Source of the DNA: Clostridiales bacterium
GTDB taxonomy: Bacteria; Bacillota; Clostridia; Christensenellales; Borkfalkiaceae
Length of the DNA stretch: 64,000 nt
Reading direction: 5' to 3'
Assembly (NCBI GenBank): GCA_015055945.1
Contig: SVHH01000001.1
Span: forward strand, 124,001-188,000
Both the position numbers and the translations under genes were made by a program. Under the pieces are notes generated by a model. The model was given only the letters and a program-made list of their open reading frames with translations, did no database searches and was not told where the DNA came from. Shown here in pieces: positions 1-8,879 of this stretch. How positions within the stretch are numbered: the first letter of the stretch is position 1; the number at the start of each line of letters is the position of its first letter.

Positions 1-798
1 TTTTTTGAAAGTTTTGTCCTTAGAAAAATCGCGCTCTTTGGTGTATTCCCCACCGAGTGCTTCAATCGCAAAGCGAAGTTCTTCAAAGTCCGCGTAAGTT
101 AACTTTTCCTTTTCGATTGCGGTTAAAAGGAACGGAAGTGCTCTATCATCACCGTACTTAGCAAGATACGCTGCGTAAAGCGGAATATTTTCTTGATGCT
201 TTGCAAATTCAGCAATTAAAATATCAAAAACCCTATCGTCCTTTTTACAGTTTGCAATAACGTCGGTTAGGCACGCCTTTTTAACTTCGTCAACTTCGTT
301 AAATTGACTAAGAATTTCTTCTTTTACTTGCTCTGCCATAGTACTTAATCTTTCGGTTGCAAGTTCTCTAATATTTTCGCTATAATCCCACAAAATAAAC
401 TCTAAATAACGCTTAGCGGGTTTAACCGATTCCATGTCCGCAAGCATGTTGATAATATAGAGAATAAACTCTTCGCTCTTGTCGCCGTTAAGTGCATTGA
501 CTAAAGCGTCTTCGTTAGCGGGATTTGAAGTTATTGCTTCGCACAAAAAGTCGGAAATAGCAACGTCCTTTTCAAGATGAGTTTCTAGACAAGAAAGCAA
601 TTCTTCACCCGAAAAATCTTTATAGAAAGTGTTAGGGGTTTTGCCGTCTAATTCCTTTAATTTTTCATCGCCAAACTTAACGTAAAGTTCGGGGATTTTA
701 TTCTCGATTTCTTCAGGTTTTACCTTGCCAATATTAGAGTACACAAAGTCTTCGATATACTTGTCGAAAAGGCTGTCTACGTCGATAACTTTAACCAT
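1..798 (-). CDS. HEAT-like repeat protein, 3' end cut by window edge
   Basis: The frame is open from an ATG at 798 to the window edge, giving about 266 residues of an acidic, all-helical protein that starts MVKVIDVDSLFDKYIED. The helix-turn-helix spacing, with repeated alternation of Leu/Ile and Asp/Glu such as YLAKYGDDRALPFLLTAIEK, resembles HEAT-type repeats, so a scaffold or protein-binding role is possible; no catalytic motif is visible. The ribosome binding site AAAGGAG overlaps the stop codon of the upstream TPR gene, only 4 bases away, so the two are probably translationally coupled and may act together. The family is not identified and the C-terminus is missing. Confidence 0.7.
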   Translation of the reverse strand, partial: MVKVIDVDSLFDKYIEDFVYSNIGKVKPEEIENKIPELYVKFGDEKLKELDGKTPNTFYKDFSGEELLSCLETHLEKDVAISDFLCEAITSNPANEDALVNALNGDKSEEFILYIINMLADMESVKPAKRYLEFILWDYSENIRELATERLSTMAEQVKEEILSQFNEVDEVKKACLTDVIANCKKDDRVFDILIAEFAKHQENIPLYAAYLAKYGDDRALPFLLTAIEKEKLTYADFEELRFAIEALGGEYTKERDFSKDKTFKK

Positions 799-802
799 TA
801 TT

Positions 803-2482
803 TTATTCTCCTTTTAGCATATTTTTTAATGCGGTAAGTTTGTCTTTAGTAACCGAAAAAATTCTTAAAACGCTGAAGTCGTCAGAGTATTTTTTGAACT
901 TACACTCAGACAAAATAAGCGCGGCAATATCTTCATTCGTTGCGTCCGAATCGGTTATTTCACCTTTAAATTTTTTATAAATTTTATCACAATTTTTAGC
1001 AATTTTATCTAAACTTTCCACGTCAAAAAACGCCATTTTAGACATGCAAAGCGCGTACGCTGAAAGGTAAAGTCCGCCAAAGATTTTATCCCTTTCACAA
1101 AGCAATTTTCTCGGTTTAACCTTTAAATAAAACCCGCCTGCAACCACGCCGAATTTTTCTTTTACGCCGTTAACAAGCGTTACGTAGATAAGCACGCGTT
1201 TTAACTCTTCTCTGCCATCGGGACTGAGCATCGCCTTAAAAATTACGCCCTTAGAGTACGGCGTAAACGCAGACGATAGCACAAATGCACAGTCGCGCAT
1301 AAATTCACTATCAGTCGACTTTAACCCCCATTCTAAAATCTCTTTCCACTCTTTTTTCTTGATTGCAGATGAAAATTTTTCGGGTGTTTTTATTAAACTT
1401 TTTACCTTCTTTTTCCACTCTAAAGCGAGCGTTTCGGGTATATCTTTTACATACTTAAACGGTGTTAAATTTAAGTAATCTCCACCGCCGTCAAGCATAT
1501 TTTTAACGTAGGTTAAGTAAAAATTTATAGCGTAATCTTCGGGGTCTATTAGGTGTGCTTTAGCAAGTTCTGTCTCCGCGCTTATTGGGTCGCCAAGATT
1601 TGCCAGCGCAAGCCCGTAGAAAAAGCGCATAGCGTGCTCGAAAGGTCTATCTTCAAGAATAATTTTTAAGCACTCGCTTGCGGTTTTATGGTCTTCACGC
1701 TCGATAGCGCAAGTCGCTATTTTATAGGCTTCGCTTTTGTCCCCTTTTCTAACTTCCAACGCCTTTTGATAATAATGCTCGCTATTATCAAAGTCTTCTT
1801 TCATATCGTAAACGGTTGAAAGGTTACAAAAAGCCGTAACCGTAGGTCCGTTTTGCTCTAGAGATTGCCTACAAACTTCTTCCGCTTCATCAAGTCGGTC
1901 GCTCATAAAATAACATACGGCAAGTTCACCCGCAGTCTCTTCATCACGGCGCTCTAAAGGTATCTTTTCTAAAAATGACGCGCCTTCTTCAAACCCGCCC
2001 AAAGCGATTGCGTGCTTTGCTTGTTTAATTTCAAAAGTATAATCGGCTTTATCGAACGGATAAACTATTCTATACGCCGTTCTCTTAATTTCTTCGCCCG
2101 AGAAAAAGTCAATGATTTCCTGGCTTAAACCTTCTTTACTGATAAAACCGTCAACCGATAGTTTTTTGTGAAAATAATAACTTGACGCCCAGTAATTATC
2201 AAGGTAAAAGTAGTTTATGGCAAGTTCTTCATAAGCAAGCGCATGCTTGTCTTTAGGCGCTTTATCCATAAACTCAAACCAGTATTTATTTGAAAGTTCT
2301 AACGCCGACATATCCGCGTAAACGTCGCCAAGCGCAGCGATAACGTCAACGTTATCTGCTTCTAACGACCTTGCTGAAAACAAAAATTTTAGCGCACCTA
2401 AATAGTCTTCCTTTTCGCAAAGCATAGCAGCGCGTTTAAGATATCTCGAAACGTCTTTATCAAACTGTAATACGCTATCCAT
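803..2482 (-). CDS. large tetratricopeptide (TPR) repeat protein
   Basis: A 559-residue soluble protein with no signal peptide. Helical pairs of TPR type run from about residue 10 to 320 (for example the blocks around LGALKFLFSARSLEAD and HYYQKALEVRKGDKSEAYKIA), followed by a C-terminal helical region of about 230 residues without clear repeats. TPR arrays bind peptides or partner proteins; no enzymatic domain is seen. It sits between hslO (stop codon 2 bases upstream) and a HEAT-like gene (4 bases downstream), so the three form a tight operon. A link to the Hsp33 chaperone is suggested only by position. Confidence 0.8.
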   Translation of the reverse strand: MDSVLQFDKDVSRYLKRAAMLCEKEDYLGALKFLFSARSLEADNVDVIAALGDVYADMSALELSNKYWFEFMDKAPKDKHALAYEELAINYFYLDNYWASSYYFHKKLSVDGFISKEGLSQEIIDFFSGEEIKRTAYRIVYPFDKADYTFEIKQAKHAIALGGFEEGASFLEKIPLERRDEETAGELAVCYFMSDRLDEAEEVCRQSLEQNGPTVTAFCNLSTVYDMKEDFDNSEHYYQKALEVRKGDKSEAYKIATCAIEREDHKTASECLKIILEDRPFEHAMRFFYGLALANLGDPISAETELAKAHLIDPEDYAINFYLTYVKNMLDGGGDYLNLTPFKYVKDIPETLALEWKKKVKSLIKTPEKFSSAIKKKEWKEILEWGLKSTDSEFMRDCAFVLSSAFTPYSKGVIFKAMLSPDGREELKRVLIYVTLVNGVKEKFGVVAGGFYLKVKPRKLLCERDKIFGGLYLSAYALCMSKMAFFDVESLDKIAKNCDKIYKKFKGEITDSDATNEDIAALILSECKFKKYSDDFSVLRIFSVTKDKLTALKNMLKGE

Positions 2483-2484
2483 TT

Positions 2485-3342
2485 TTACCTAAAAAATCCG
2501 TCTATATCAGTTTTCGTAAATTCGTAAATTTTATCACAGAATTGGCAGTCTACTTTGACCGTGCCTTCCTTTGCAATTATATCTTCAAGTTCTGCTTTCC
2601 CTAAAGAAATAAGCACTTTTTCTATATATTCTCTACTGCATAAGCACTTATATTCGGGGTGATATTCGGTATATTTTACTTCCCCGATAAACTTATCAAT
2701 AATACCTTCCGCACCGATTTCTTGCACGAGCGTTGAAACGTTACCGAGTTGGCTTATAACGTCTTCCGCCATAACTAAAGAACCTTCACTTGCACCGGGC
2801 ATTGCTTGCAAAATAACGCCGCCCGCACCTATGCAAGTTCCGTCAGTGCCGATTTTTACACCCAAAGCAATTGCAGTGGGTTGCTGTTCGCTATACGCAT
2901 AGTAAGCCGCAAAATCTTCAGCAATTTCGCCGCTTATTAGTTCACTACTGCCCGAATACGGGTCTTTAAGCCCCATACTGCGCACGACGGTAAGTCTACC
3001 GTTTTTACCAACTAGTCCGCCAACGTCAAGTTTACCGTCCGCACGGAGTGGTAAGTCTGCTTGGGGGTTATCGATAAACCCGCGCATAGCAAGGTCGCCG
3101 TTACCACAAACGGTAATTTTACCACCGATACCGTCGCCGTGTACGGTAACCGAAAGTTTGTCCTTTTGGTTTTTTAAATTGCTCGACATAAAAGTACAAA
3201 CGGTAAGAGTGCGCCCGAGCGCAGCCGCACAAACGGGCGTAAGTTTATGAATTCTTATCGCTTCGTTAACCATATCGGTCGTATCCAAAACGGACATGGA
3301 AATTTCATCATTAAAAATCAATGCTTTAAGTAATTTGTTCAA
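2485..3342 (-). CDS. hslO: Hsp33 redox-regulated chaperone
   Basis: Hsp33 is a cytosolic holdase switched on by oxidation of a C-terminal zinc centre. The four zinc ligands are present as CLC and CQFC about 35 residues apart near the C-terminus, and the N-terminal DTTDMV block and GDGIGGKITV region match the family. I place the start at a TTG (3342): a strong GGAGG lies 8 bases upstream, and the product then begins NKLLKALIFND, where Hsp33 proteins normally begin. An in-frame ATG at 3363 would add 7 residues but has no ribosome binding site and would place the GGAGG inside the gene. First gene of a TPR/HEAT operon. Confidence 0.9.
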   Translation of the reverse strand: MNKLLKALIFNDEISMSVLDTTDMVNEAIRIHKLTPVCAAALGRTLTVCTFMSSNLKNQKDKLSVTVHGDGIGGKITVCGNGDLAMRGFIDNPQADLPLRADGKLDVGGLVGKNGRLTVVRSMGLKDPYSGSSELISGEIAEDFAAYYAYSEQQPTAIALGVKIGTDGTCIGAGGVILQAMPGASEGSLVMAEDVISQLGNVSTLVQEIGAEGIIDKFIGEVKYTEYHPEYKCLCSREYIEKVLISLGKAELEDIIAKEGTVKVDCQFCDKIYEFTKTDIDGFFR

Positions 3343-3396
3343 AATTTTGCCCTCCGTTGTCATTTTTTCGTAACAACGACAGTTTTTATCAGTGTT

Positions 3397-3424
3397 AAAA
3401 AACGCCTTTTTCTCGGCGTTTTTT
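3397..3424 (-). terminator. Rho-independent terminator of the 3602-4885 gene
   Basis: AAAAAACGCC and GGCGTTTTTT form a hairpin; read on the minus strand it is followed by a T run. It lies between the structured repeat at 3478-3601 and hslO, so it ends the transcript of the membrane protein gene. Confidence 0.75.
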
Positions 3425-3470
3425 ACGTTTTATAAAATTGTTTTTTTATGGTTTTATAAACATAAAACGT
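3425..3470. repeat. AT-rich inverted repeat
   Basis: ACGTTTTAT (3425-3433) and its reverse complement ATAAAACGT (3462-3470) are perfect 9-base arms around a 28-base AT-rich loop. It sits between the hslO-side terminator and the type A structured element, in the likely hslO promoter area. Function unknown. Confidence 0.5.
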
Positions 3471-3477
3471 TAAAATG

Positions 3478-3601
3478 TTTTAAGTCATAGTTGCAAGTCA
3501 GACGTGGAAAACGAGTATTTTATGCAGGGCGCGTACTTGCTGTACGCAACCAAATAAACACGCAAGTTTTACGCGTATCACGCCGCAAATATGGCTTAAA
3601 A
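3478..3601 (-). repeat. structured element type A, copy 1
   Basis: Terminal inverted repeats TTTTAAGTCATAGTTGC (3478-3494) and GCAAATATGGCTTAAAA (3585-3601) pair at 15 of 17 positions. Inside is a perfect GCGTAC-TTGCT-GTACGC hairpin, flanked by GGGC on one side and AACCAAATAAA on the other, plus an AAAAC/GTTTT pairing. About 85% of positions match copy 2 at 13247-13370. The right arm runs up to the TAA stop of the gene at 3602-4885, so the element is the start of that gene's 3' untranslated region. It is not a gene: the short open frames across it translate the repeat itself. Confidence 0.8.
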
Positions 3602-4885
3602 TTATTTGCGCTTATTTTTATGGCGCTTAGCCAAAGCCTTCTTAGCCTGTTCAATACGCTTATCCCTTTCTTTAAGAGCCGCTTCGAACATTTGTTGTTC
3701 TTCAACGTCTTTTTGATACTTGGGATCGTTTTTATGTTCTTCAACGTAGCGTTCATGGTCTTCGTACAAGGCTTGTTTGCTATCACGAAGTTTTTCTAAG
3801 TCGGCACGGCTGAAAGCCTCGGGAAGTTCAACGAGAGTAAGTTCATCATCGGTAATAGGTTTAATAGGACGCGAACTGAGTTGACTTTGTGCTGCAAGCG
3901 CAACTTGTTCTCTATATTGACGGAGAGAATCTGATTCGCTTTCTTTAACCTTGTCGTAAATACCTCTTTTCTTCTTAGCACCTTTAACTTTGTCGTTGAT
4001 AAACTTATCATAAGCCCATTGACAATAGTCTGTCCATACCAAAAGTGCATAAGATATGCTAAAGAGTACAAACATAACAGCGCCCGCGATTAAGAAAATT
4101 CCTTCAAAGAATAAAAGAATTAAAGGAATTGCTGCAAGCACGATAAAAAATAAGTTTTGCGGCAACATCGCAATAGAGAACATAAACGTGTTCTTAAAGA
4201 GTTGCTTAAAGGTCAATTCGTAAGTTACGGTCATTGTAATCATATGCATTGTCATAATTGAGAAAAAGGCGAGAAGTGTATACGCCAAAACCTTGCAAAT
4301 GATAAATAACCATTCGAGATCAGGTGAAGATAACATTGCCACGTCAACGATAGAAACGGAAATATTAGTTAAATAGAACACTAATGAGAATACAACGCCA
4401 ACGGCAATCATAGGCTTTGCATTCTTTTTTAAGCCTAGCCAAAAATCGTTTGCAACGAAGATACCTTCCGTCCAAACCATATTTCTAATAACGTAAGCGC
4501 CACCAGCAAAACCGAGTGCGGCGATAACCGCCGCCAAAGGCATAAACGCATAAGCGAGCACGTTTACACTAAGCGCAATGTTTTCTTTCATACCCTGAAC
4601 AATAACGGGTGCTTGATAACCAACGCCAAACGGTTGCATAAACGGATAGGTTGCGCCAAAGTTGCTTAACCCGATATATCTAAACACTAATATTGCAATT
4701 ACTGGAAGACAAAAGAGCAATATGAGAAGATTTATGATAATAAGTTTACCAAATCTACCCTTTAAAATATCCCAAAAGAGTTCCCATCTGTTCGACGGTA
4801 AGGATGCCCTTGCATATCCGTCCGACTTTTCCGCACCGAACGCCATTCTATCCCAAATACTGCGTTTTTTCTTAACTTGAGCCAT
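3602..4885 (-). CDS. polytopic membrane protein with charged C-terminal tail
   Basis: A 427-residue protein. Residues about 45-300 hold six to seven hydrophobic segments in a pattern reminiscent of YesL/DUF624-type membrane proteins; from about residue 305 the rest is highly charged, predicted cytoplasmic and partly coiled coil, ending in a Lys/Arg-rich stretch. The N-terminal motif SLPSNRWELFWDILKGRFGK precedes the first membrane segment. Function unknown. Start: ATG at 4885 preceded by GGGAGAATGATATA. Transcribed divergently from asd; its 3' end carries the type A element and a terminator. Confidence 0.75.
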   Translation of the reverse strand: MAQVKKKRSIWDRMAFGAEKSDGYARASLPSNRWELFWDILKGRFGKLIIINLLILLFCLPVIAILVFRYIGLSNFGATYPFMQPFGVGYQAPVIVQGMKENIALSVNVLAYAFMPLAAVIAALGFAGGAYVIRNMVWTEGIFVANDFWLGLKKNAKPMIAVGVVFSLVFYLTNISVSIVDVAMLSSPDLEWLFIICKVLAYTLLAFFSIMTMHMITMTVTYELTFKQLFKNTFMFSIAMLPQNLFFIVLAAIPLILLFFEGIFLIAGAVMFVLFSISYALLVWTDYCQWAYDKFINDKVKGAKKKRGIYDKVKESESDSLRQYREQVALAAQSQLSSRPIKPITDDELTLVELPEAFSRADLEKLRDSKQALYEDHERYVEEHKNDPKYQKDVEEQQMFEAALKERDKRIEQAKKALAKRHKNKRK

Positions 4886-5084
4886 TATATCATTCTCCCA
4901 ACGCTTTTGTATATAAGCGGTTAAAGTTTTGTGAATAAAAATTTATATAACTTCACCATTATAGTTTACATTAAAATTAAATATTTTACAAACAAAATTC
5001 ATACTTTTACTAAAAAAACCTTTACTTTTTTACTTAACTTTGTTAAACTATCCATATATTATGTTTATATAGGAGATATCAACT

Positions 5085-6101
5085 ATGAAAAAGTACAACG
5101 TTGCGGTTGTTGGTGCAACCGGTATGGTAGGTAGAAAGTTCTTAGAAGTTTTGTCTGAAAGAAACCTTCCGGTAGAAAATTATTATTTATTCGCATCTGC
5201 TAAATCCGCAGGGACGACCGTTGACTTCATGGGTAAACCCCACACAATCATCGAACTCAAAGAAGAAAATTTAGAAGGCAAGAACATCGACATTGCGCTT
5301 TTCTCTGCCGGTGGCGACGTAAGTAAAGAATTCGCACCCATTTTTGCTAAACACGGCATTTTGGTTATCGATAACTCAAGCGCTTGGAGACGCGACCCGG
5401 AAGTTCCGCTAGTTGTTCCCGAATGTAACGCTGACGATATTCTTTGGCATAAGAATATTATAGCAAACCCCAATTGCTCAACTATTCAAGCAATGGTTGC
5501 TTTGAAACCCTTACATCAAGCGTTTAAGATTAAGCGCGTTATTTACTCAACTTATCAAGCAGTTTCAGGCGCAGGCGTTAAAGGCTTTAACGACCTTAAG
5601 GGCGGTATTTGTGGCGAAGCGCCCCAAAAATTTCCCTATCCTATCTTCGGCAATTGCCTTCCCCATATCGACGTGTTCTTAGAAAACGGATACACCAAGG
5701 AAGAAGACAAGATGATTTTTGAAACCAAGAAAATTCTCGGAGACCAAGATATTAAGGTTACCGCTACTTGCGTTCGCGTACCCGTTTATTACGGCCACAG
5801 CGAATCTATTAACCTTGAATTTGAAAAACCCTGTACTGTTGAACAAGTAAAGGAAGTTTTATCTAAGGCTGAAGGCGTTGTTTTACAAGACGACGGTGCA
5901 AACCTTCTCTATCCTATGCCCCTTACCGCTGAAAATAAAGACGAAGTGTTTATCGGTAGAATTAGAAAGGACGACACCATTGAAAACGGCATTAACCTTT
6001 GGTGCGTTGCTGATAATATTAGAAAAGGCGCTGCAACTAACGCTGTTCAAATCGCTCAAAAGGCTATTGAAATCGGCGCTATTAAGGGCAAAATTCAATA
6101 A
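5085..6101 (+). CDS. asd: aspartate-semialdehyde dehydrogenase
   Basis: Reduces aspartyl phosphate to aspartate semialdehyde, the branch point to lysine/diaminopimelate, threonine and methionine. The NADP-binding GATGMVG lies at residues 10-16 and the catalytic cysteine is C131 in NPNCSTIQ. Length 338, normal for the family. Start ATG with AGGAGATATCAACT in front. First gene of the run asd-dapA-dapB-yggS-sepF, with gaps of 21, 1, 1 and 11 bases. The upstream gap shows only AT-rich promoter-like sequence and no lysine riboswitch. Confidence 0.96.
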   Translation: MKKYNVAVVGATGMVGRKFLEVLSERNLPVENYYLFASAKSAGTTVDFMGKPHTIIELKEENLEGKNIDIALFSAGGDVSKEFAPIFAKHGILVIDNSSAWRRDPEVPLVVPECNADDILWHKNIIANPNCSTIQAMVALKPLHQAFKIKRVIYSTYQAVSGAGVKGFNDLKGGICGEAPQKFPYPIFGNCLPHIDVFLENGYTKEEDKMIFETKKILGDQDIKVTATCVRVPVYYGHSESINLEFEKPCTVEQVKEVLSKAEGVVLQDDGANLLYPMPLTAENKDEVFIGRIRKDDTIENGINLWCVADNIRKGAATNAVQIAQKAIEIGAIKGKIQ

Positions 6102-6122
6102 TCAATTATTTAAGGAGCAACT

Positions 6123-7016
6123 ATGAATAAAGTAATATTTAAGGGCACTTGTACGGCGGCTATTACCCCGTTTACAAAATACGGCGTAGATTTTGATGCG
6201 CTCGAAAGACAAATCGAATATCAAATCCAAAACCAAATCGACGCTATTTGTGTTTTAGGAACTACTGGTGAAGCCCCCACTATTACCGATGACGAATACG
6301 AAAGAATTGCAAAATTCTCTTTCGATAAAATTGCAGGCAGAGTTAAGTTTATTTTGGGTTCTGGCTGCAACTGCACTAAAAAGGCTATCGAAAAGAGTCA
6401 ACTTGCACAAAAAATAGGTGCGGACGGGCTTTTGGTCGTTACCCCCTATTATAATAAGTGCACTCAAAAAGGCTTAGTTAAATATTACAACGATATTTGC
6501 AACAACGTAGATATTCCCGTTCTTTGCTATAACGTACCCGCACGTACTGGCGTGAATATTCTTCCGCGCACTATGGAAGAAATTGCCGAGCACAAAAACA
6601 TCGGCGGTATTAAAGAAGCATGCGGAAACATGGAACAAATTTGTGAAACCGCTCGTCTTATCCGCGGTAAAACCGCGCTTTACTCTGGCGACGACAACCT
6701 TAACCTTGCTATGATGAGTATCGGTTCTATGGGCTTAATCTCAGTTGCATCAAACATTGCACCTAAAGAAGTTGGCGACGTTGCTAGACTTTACTATGCT
6801 GGCAAGAACAAGGAAGCTTACGAATTGCAAGAAAGACTTCTTCCCCTTATCGACGCTATGTTTACTGAAGTAAACCCCATCCCCGTAAAGAAAGCGTCTG
6901 AACTCATCGGCTTGGGCAGCGGCATCGTTCGTGCACCCCTTACCGAACTCGAAGAAGAACATACTGTTGAAATGATTAAAATCTTGAAAGATTTTGGTTT
7001 TAAGTTAAAGGTTTAA
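6123..7016 (+). CDS. dapA: 4-hydroxy-tetrahydrodipicolinate synthase
   Basis: Condenses pyruvate with aspartate semialdehyde in diaminopimelate/lysine synthesis. A 297-residue TIM barrel with LGTTGEAPT near residue 45, YNVPARTG with the catalytic Tyr near 137, and the Schiff-base lysine K164 in GIKEACG. AAGGAG lies 5 bases before the ATG. Its substrate is made by asd directly upstream and its product is used by dapB directly downstream. Confidence 0.97.
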   Translation: MNKVIFKGTCTAAITPFTKYGVDFDALERQIEYQIQNQIDAICVLGTTGEAPTITDDEYERIAKFSFDKIAGRVKFILGSGCNCTKKAIEKSQLAQKIGADGLLVVTPYYNKCTQKGLVKYYNDICNNVDIPVLCYNVPARTGVNILPRTMEEIAEHKNIGGIKEACGNMEQICETARLIRGKTALYSGDDNLNLAMMSIGSMGLISVASNIAPKEVGDVARLYYAGKNKEAYELQERLLPLIDAMFTEVNPIPVKKASELIGLGSGIVRAPLTELEEEHTVEMIKILKDFGFKLKV

Positions 7017-7017
7017 T

Positions 7018-7773
7018 ATGGTAAATATTTTAATCAGCGGCGCTAAAGGCAGAATGGGCAAAAAGGTCTATGATGCAGCCGCATTAAACGAAAACATCTC
7101 AGTCGTTTGCGGTGTGGATATCGTGGAAGATTTATCTTCTAAAGATTACCCCGTTTATAACGGCTTTAGCAAGGTAAAAGAAAAAGTCGACGTAGTTATC
7201 GACTTTTCTTCGCCTGCAAATCTTGATAACGTACTTAAGTTTTGCCTTGAAAACTCTATTCCCGCCGTGCTTTGCGCAACAGGATACACGGAAGAACAAG
7301 TTGCTCTTGTAAAAGATGCAAGCACAAAGATTGCGGTTTTCCGTTCGGGCAATATGTCGCTTGGCGTAAACGTTTTAATCGACCTTGTTAAAAAGGCTGC
7401 GGCAGCACTTGACGGTTTCGACGTTGAAATTATTGAAAAACACCACAATCAAAAAGTGGATGCACCCAGCGGAACGGCACTTATGCTTGCTGACGGTGTT
7501 AAAGAAATTTCACCCCAAAAGTATTATACTTACGGTAGAGAAGGCATTTGCGGCAAGCGTGATAAAAACGAAATAGGTATTCACGCAGTGCGTGGCGGCG
7601 GTATCGTTGGCGAACACGAAGTTATATTTGCAAGCGGGTTTGAAACGGTAACGCTTTCTCACCTTGCAACCGATAGAAGCGTGTTTGCTGACGGCGCGTT
7701 AAAAGCAGCAATTTATCTTAAGGATAAAAAAGTCGGCTTGTTTAATATGAGCGACGTTATAAACAACAAGTAA
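7018..7773 (+). CDS. dapB: 4-hydroxy-tetrahydrodipicolinate reductase
   Basis: NAD(P)H-dependent reductase of the diaminopimelate pathway. The nucleotide-binding GAKGRMGKK is at residues 8-16; the catalytic and substrate-binding motif EKHHNQKVDAPSGTA lies around residues 140-155. Length 251, typical. The ATG follows the dapA stop by one base (TAATATG), so its translation depends on dapA and its ribosome binding site (AAAGG) lies inside dapA. Diaminopimelate is used for peptidoglycan cross-links, in keeping with the sepF gene at the end of the operon. Confidence 0.96.
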   Translation: MVNILISGAKGRMGKKVYDAAALNENISVVCGVDIVEDLSSKDYPVYNGFSKVKEKVDVVIDFSSPANLDNVLKFCLENSIPAVLCATGYTEEQVALVKDASTKIAVFRSGNMSLGVNVLIDLVKKAAAALDGFDVEIIEKHHNQKVDAPSGTALMLADGVKEISPQKYYTYGREGICGKRDKNEIGIHAVRGGGIVGEHEVIFASGFETVTLSHLATDRSVFADGALKAAIYLKDKKVGLFNMSDVINNK

Positions 7774-7774
7774 A

Positions 7775-8440
7775 ATGCTTGAAGAAAGAATTAAAGAAGT
7801 TTTTGAAATAGTAAAAGACGGCAATAATTTAGGCGAGGATATAACCGTTGTCGGTGCAAGTAAGACTATGAGCGCTGAAGTTATCAATAGCGCTATATCT
7901 TGCGGCTTAAAAGTCGTCGCTGAAAATAGGGTTCAAGAATTTAGAGAAAAAAGTGAACTTATCTCCCCCACGGCAAGCCAACACTTTATAGGTCATCTTC
8001 AAACTAATAAGGTTAAATATTTAGTGGGCAAGGTTGATTTAATTCACTCGGTGGACAGTCTTCACTTAGCACAAGAAATTGACCGCGTGGCGTTAAATAA
8101 GGGCGTTAAACAAGACGTTCTTATTGAAATCAACGTGGGCGGAGAACTTTCTAAAAGCGGATTTTCATTAGACAACGCTTTGGAAAATATAGAAAAAATC
8201 AATTTAGAATACAAAAACCTTTGTATAAAAGGGCTTATGGCGATGATGCCAAAGTCGGATGATGAAAAACTTCTCACTTCCCTTTTTACCAAGATGCGCG
8301 CTCTTTACGACGAGTGCAATAATAAAGGTTATAATTTTACGTACCTTTCAATGGGTATGTCAAACGATTACAAACTCGCTATTAAATGCGGAAGCAATAT
8401 GATAAGGCTTGGAAGAACGATTTTTGGCGAAAGACAATAA
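7775..8440 (+). CDS. yggS: PLP homeostasis protein YggS/YlmE family
   Basis: A 221-residue alanine-racemase-fold protein that binds pyridoxal phosphate and helps balance PLP and amino-acid pools. The PLP lysine lies in VVGASKTM near residue 30; ENRVQEF, HFIGHLQTNK and the C-terminal LSMGMSNDYKLAI with IRLGRTIFG are family hallmarks. It follows dapB with one base between stop and start. In many Gram-positives this gene precedes sepF in the division cluster; that pairing is kept here. Confidence 0.93.
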   Translation: MLEERIKEVFEIVKDGNNLGEDITVVGASKTMSAEVINSAISCGLKVVAENRVQEFREKSELISPTASQHFIGHLQTNKVKYLVGKVDLIHSVDSLHLAQEIDRVALNKGVKQDVLIEINVGGELSKSGFSLDNALENIEKINLEYKNLCIKGLMAMMPKSDDEKLLTSLFTKMRALYDECNNKGYNFTYLSMGMSNDYKLAIKCGSNMIRLGRTIFGERQ

Positions 8441-8451
8441 GGAGAAAAATT

Positions 8452-8781
8452 ATGGGATTATTTGATTTATTCGGTAGAGATCCGAAAACTAAAAACGATA
8501 GAGTTAGCACTCCTTTTGATGAAAGAGTTAACTTTAACGATAATAAAAGTGCACCCGTATCTGTCTTTAGCCCTACCGCTTATAGCGACGTTGAAGCGAT
8601 TATCGACGCTCTAAAAGAAGGAAAGAACGCCATGGTGCATTTAGCCGAACTCAAAACGGAAACGGCTGTGCGCGTTTTGGATATGCTCTCTGGTGCAATT
8701 TATGCGCTGGGCGGCGGTGTTTACGAAATGGGTAAAAACGTGTTTATGTTCTCACCGTCTGGCGTAGAAGTAAACGGCTAA
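8452..8781 (+). CDS. sepF: cell division protein SepF
   Basis: SepF binds FtsZ and the membrane and supports septum formation. The protein is 109 residues: an N-terminal amphipathic segment MGLFDLFGRD for membrane binding, a short variable linker, and the compact C-terminal domain with VRVLDMLSGAIYALGGGVYEMGKNVFMFSP. I chose the ATG at 8452 because AAGGAG sits 8 bases upstream and the product then begins with the typical amphipathic helix; an in-frame ATG at 8386 would lie inside yggS. Last gene of the asd operon. Confidence 0.93.
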   Translation: MGLFDLFGRDPKTKNDRVSTPFDERVNFNDNKSAPVSVFSPTAYSDVEAIIDALKEGKNAMVHLAELKTETAVRVLDMLSGAIYALGGGVYEMGKNVFMFSPSGVEVNG

Positions 8782-8803
8782 TAATTAAATTTAATTAAAA
8801 AGC

Positions 8804-8832
8804 AAAAAGCAGGAGTAAACTCCTGCTTTTTT
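8804..8832 (+). terminator. terminator after sepF
   Basis: GCAGGAG and CTCCTGC (7 bp) enclose a TAAA loop, with an A run before and a T run after, so it can work in both directions between sepF and the converging aspA. Confidence 0.9.
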
Positions 8833-8879
8833 ATTATTCCACGCAAAATTATGACGACCTTTTTTGCGCTGAATACAAA

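Noticed and set aside
3491..3799. Open frames across type A copies on both strands, with a shared peptide DTRKTC-FIWLRT-STRPA.
   Set aside because: The shared peptide is simply the translation of the repeat; the frames have no ribosome binding site and overlap the 3602-4885 gene or the dehydrogenase gene.
4886..5084. Possible lysine riboswitch before asd.
   Set aside because: The gap is AT-rich with none of the conserved L-box stems or loops, and no terminator.
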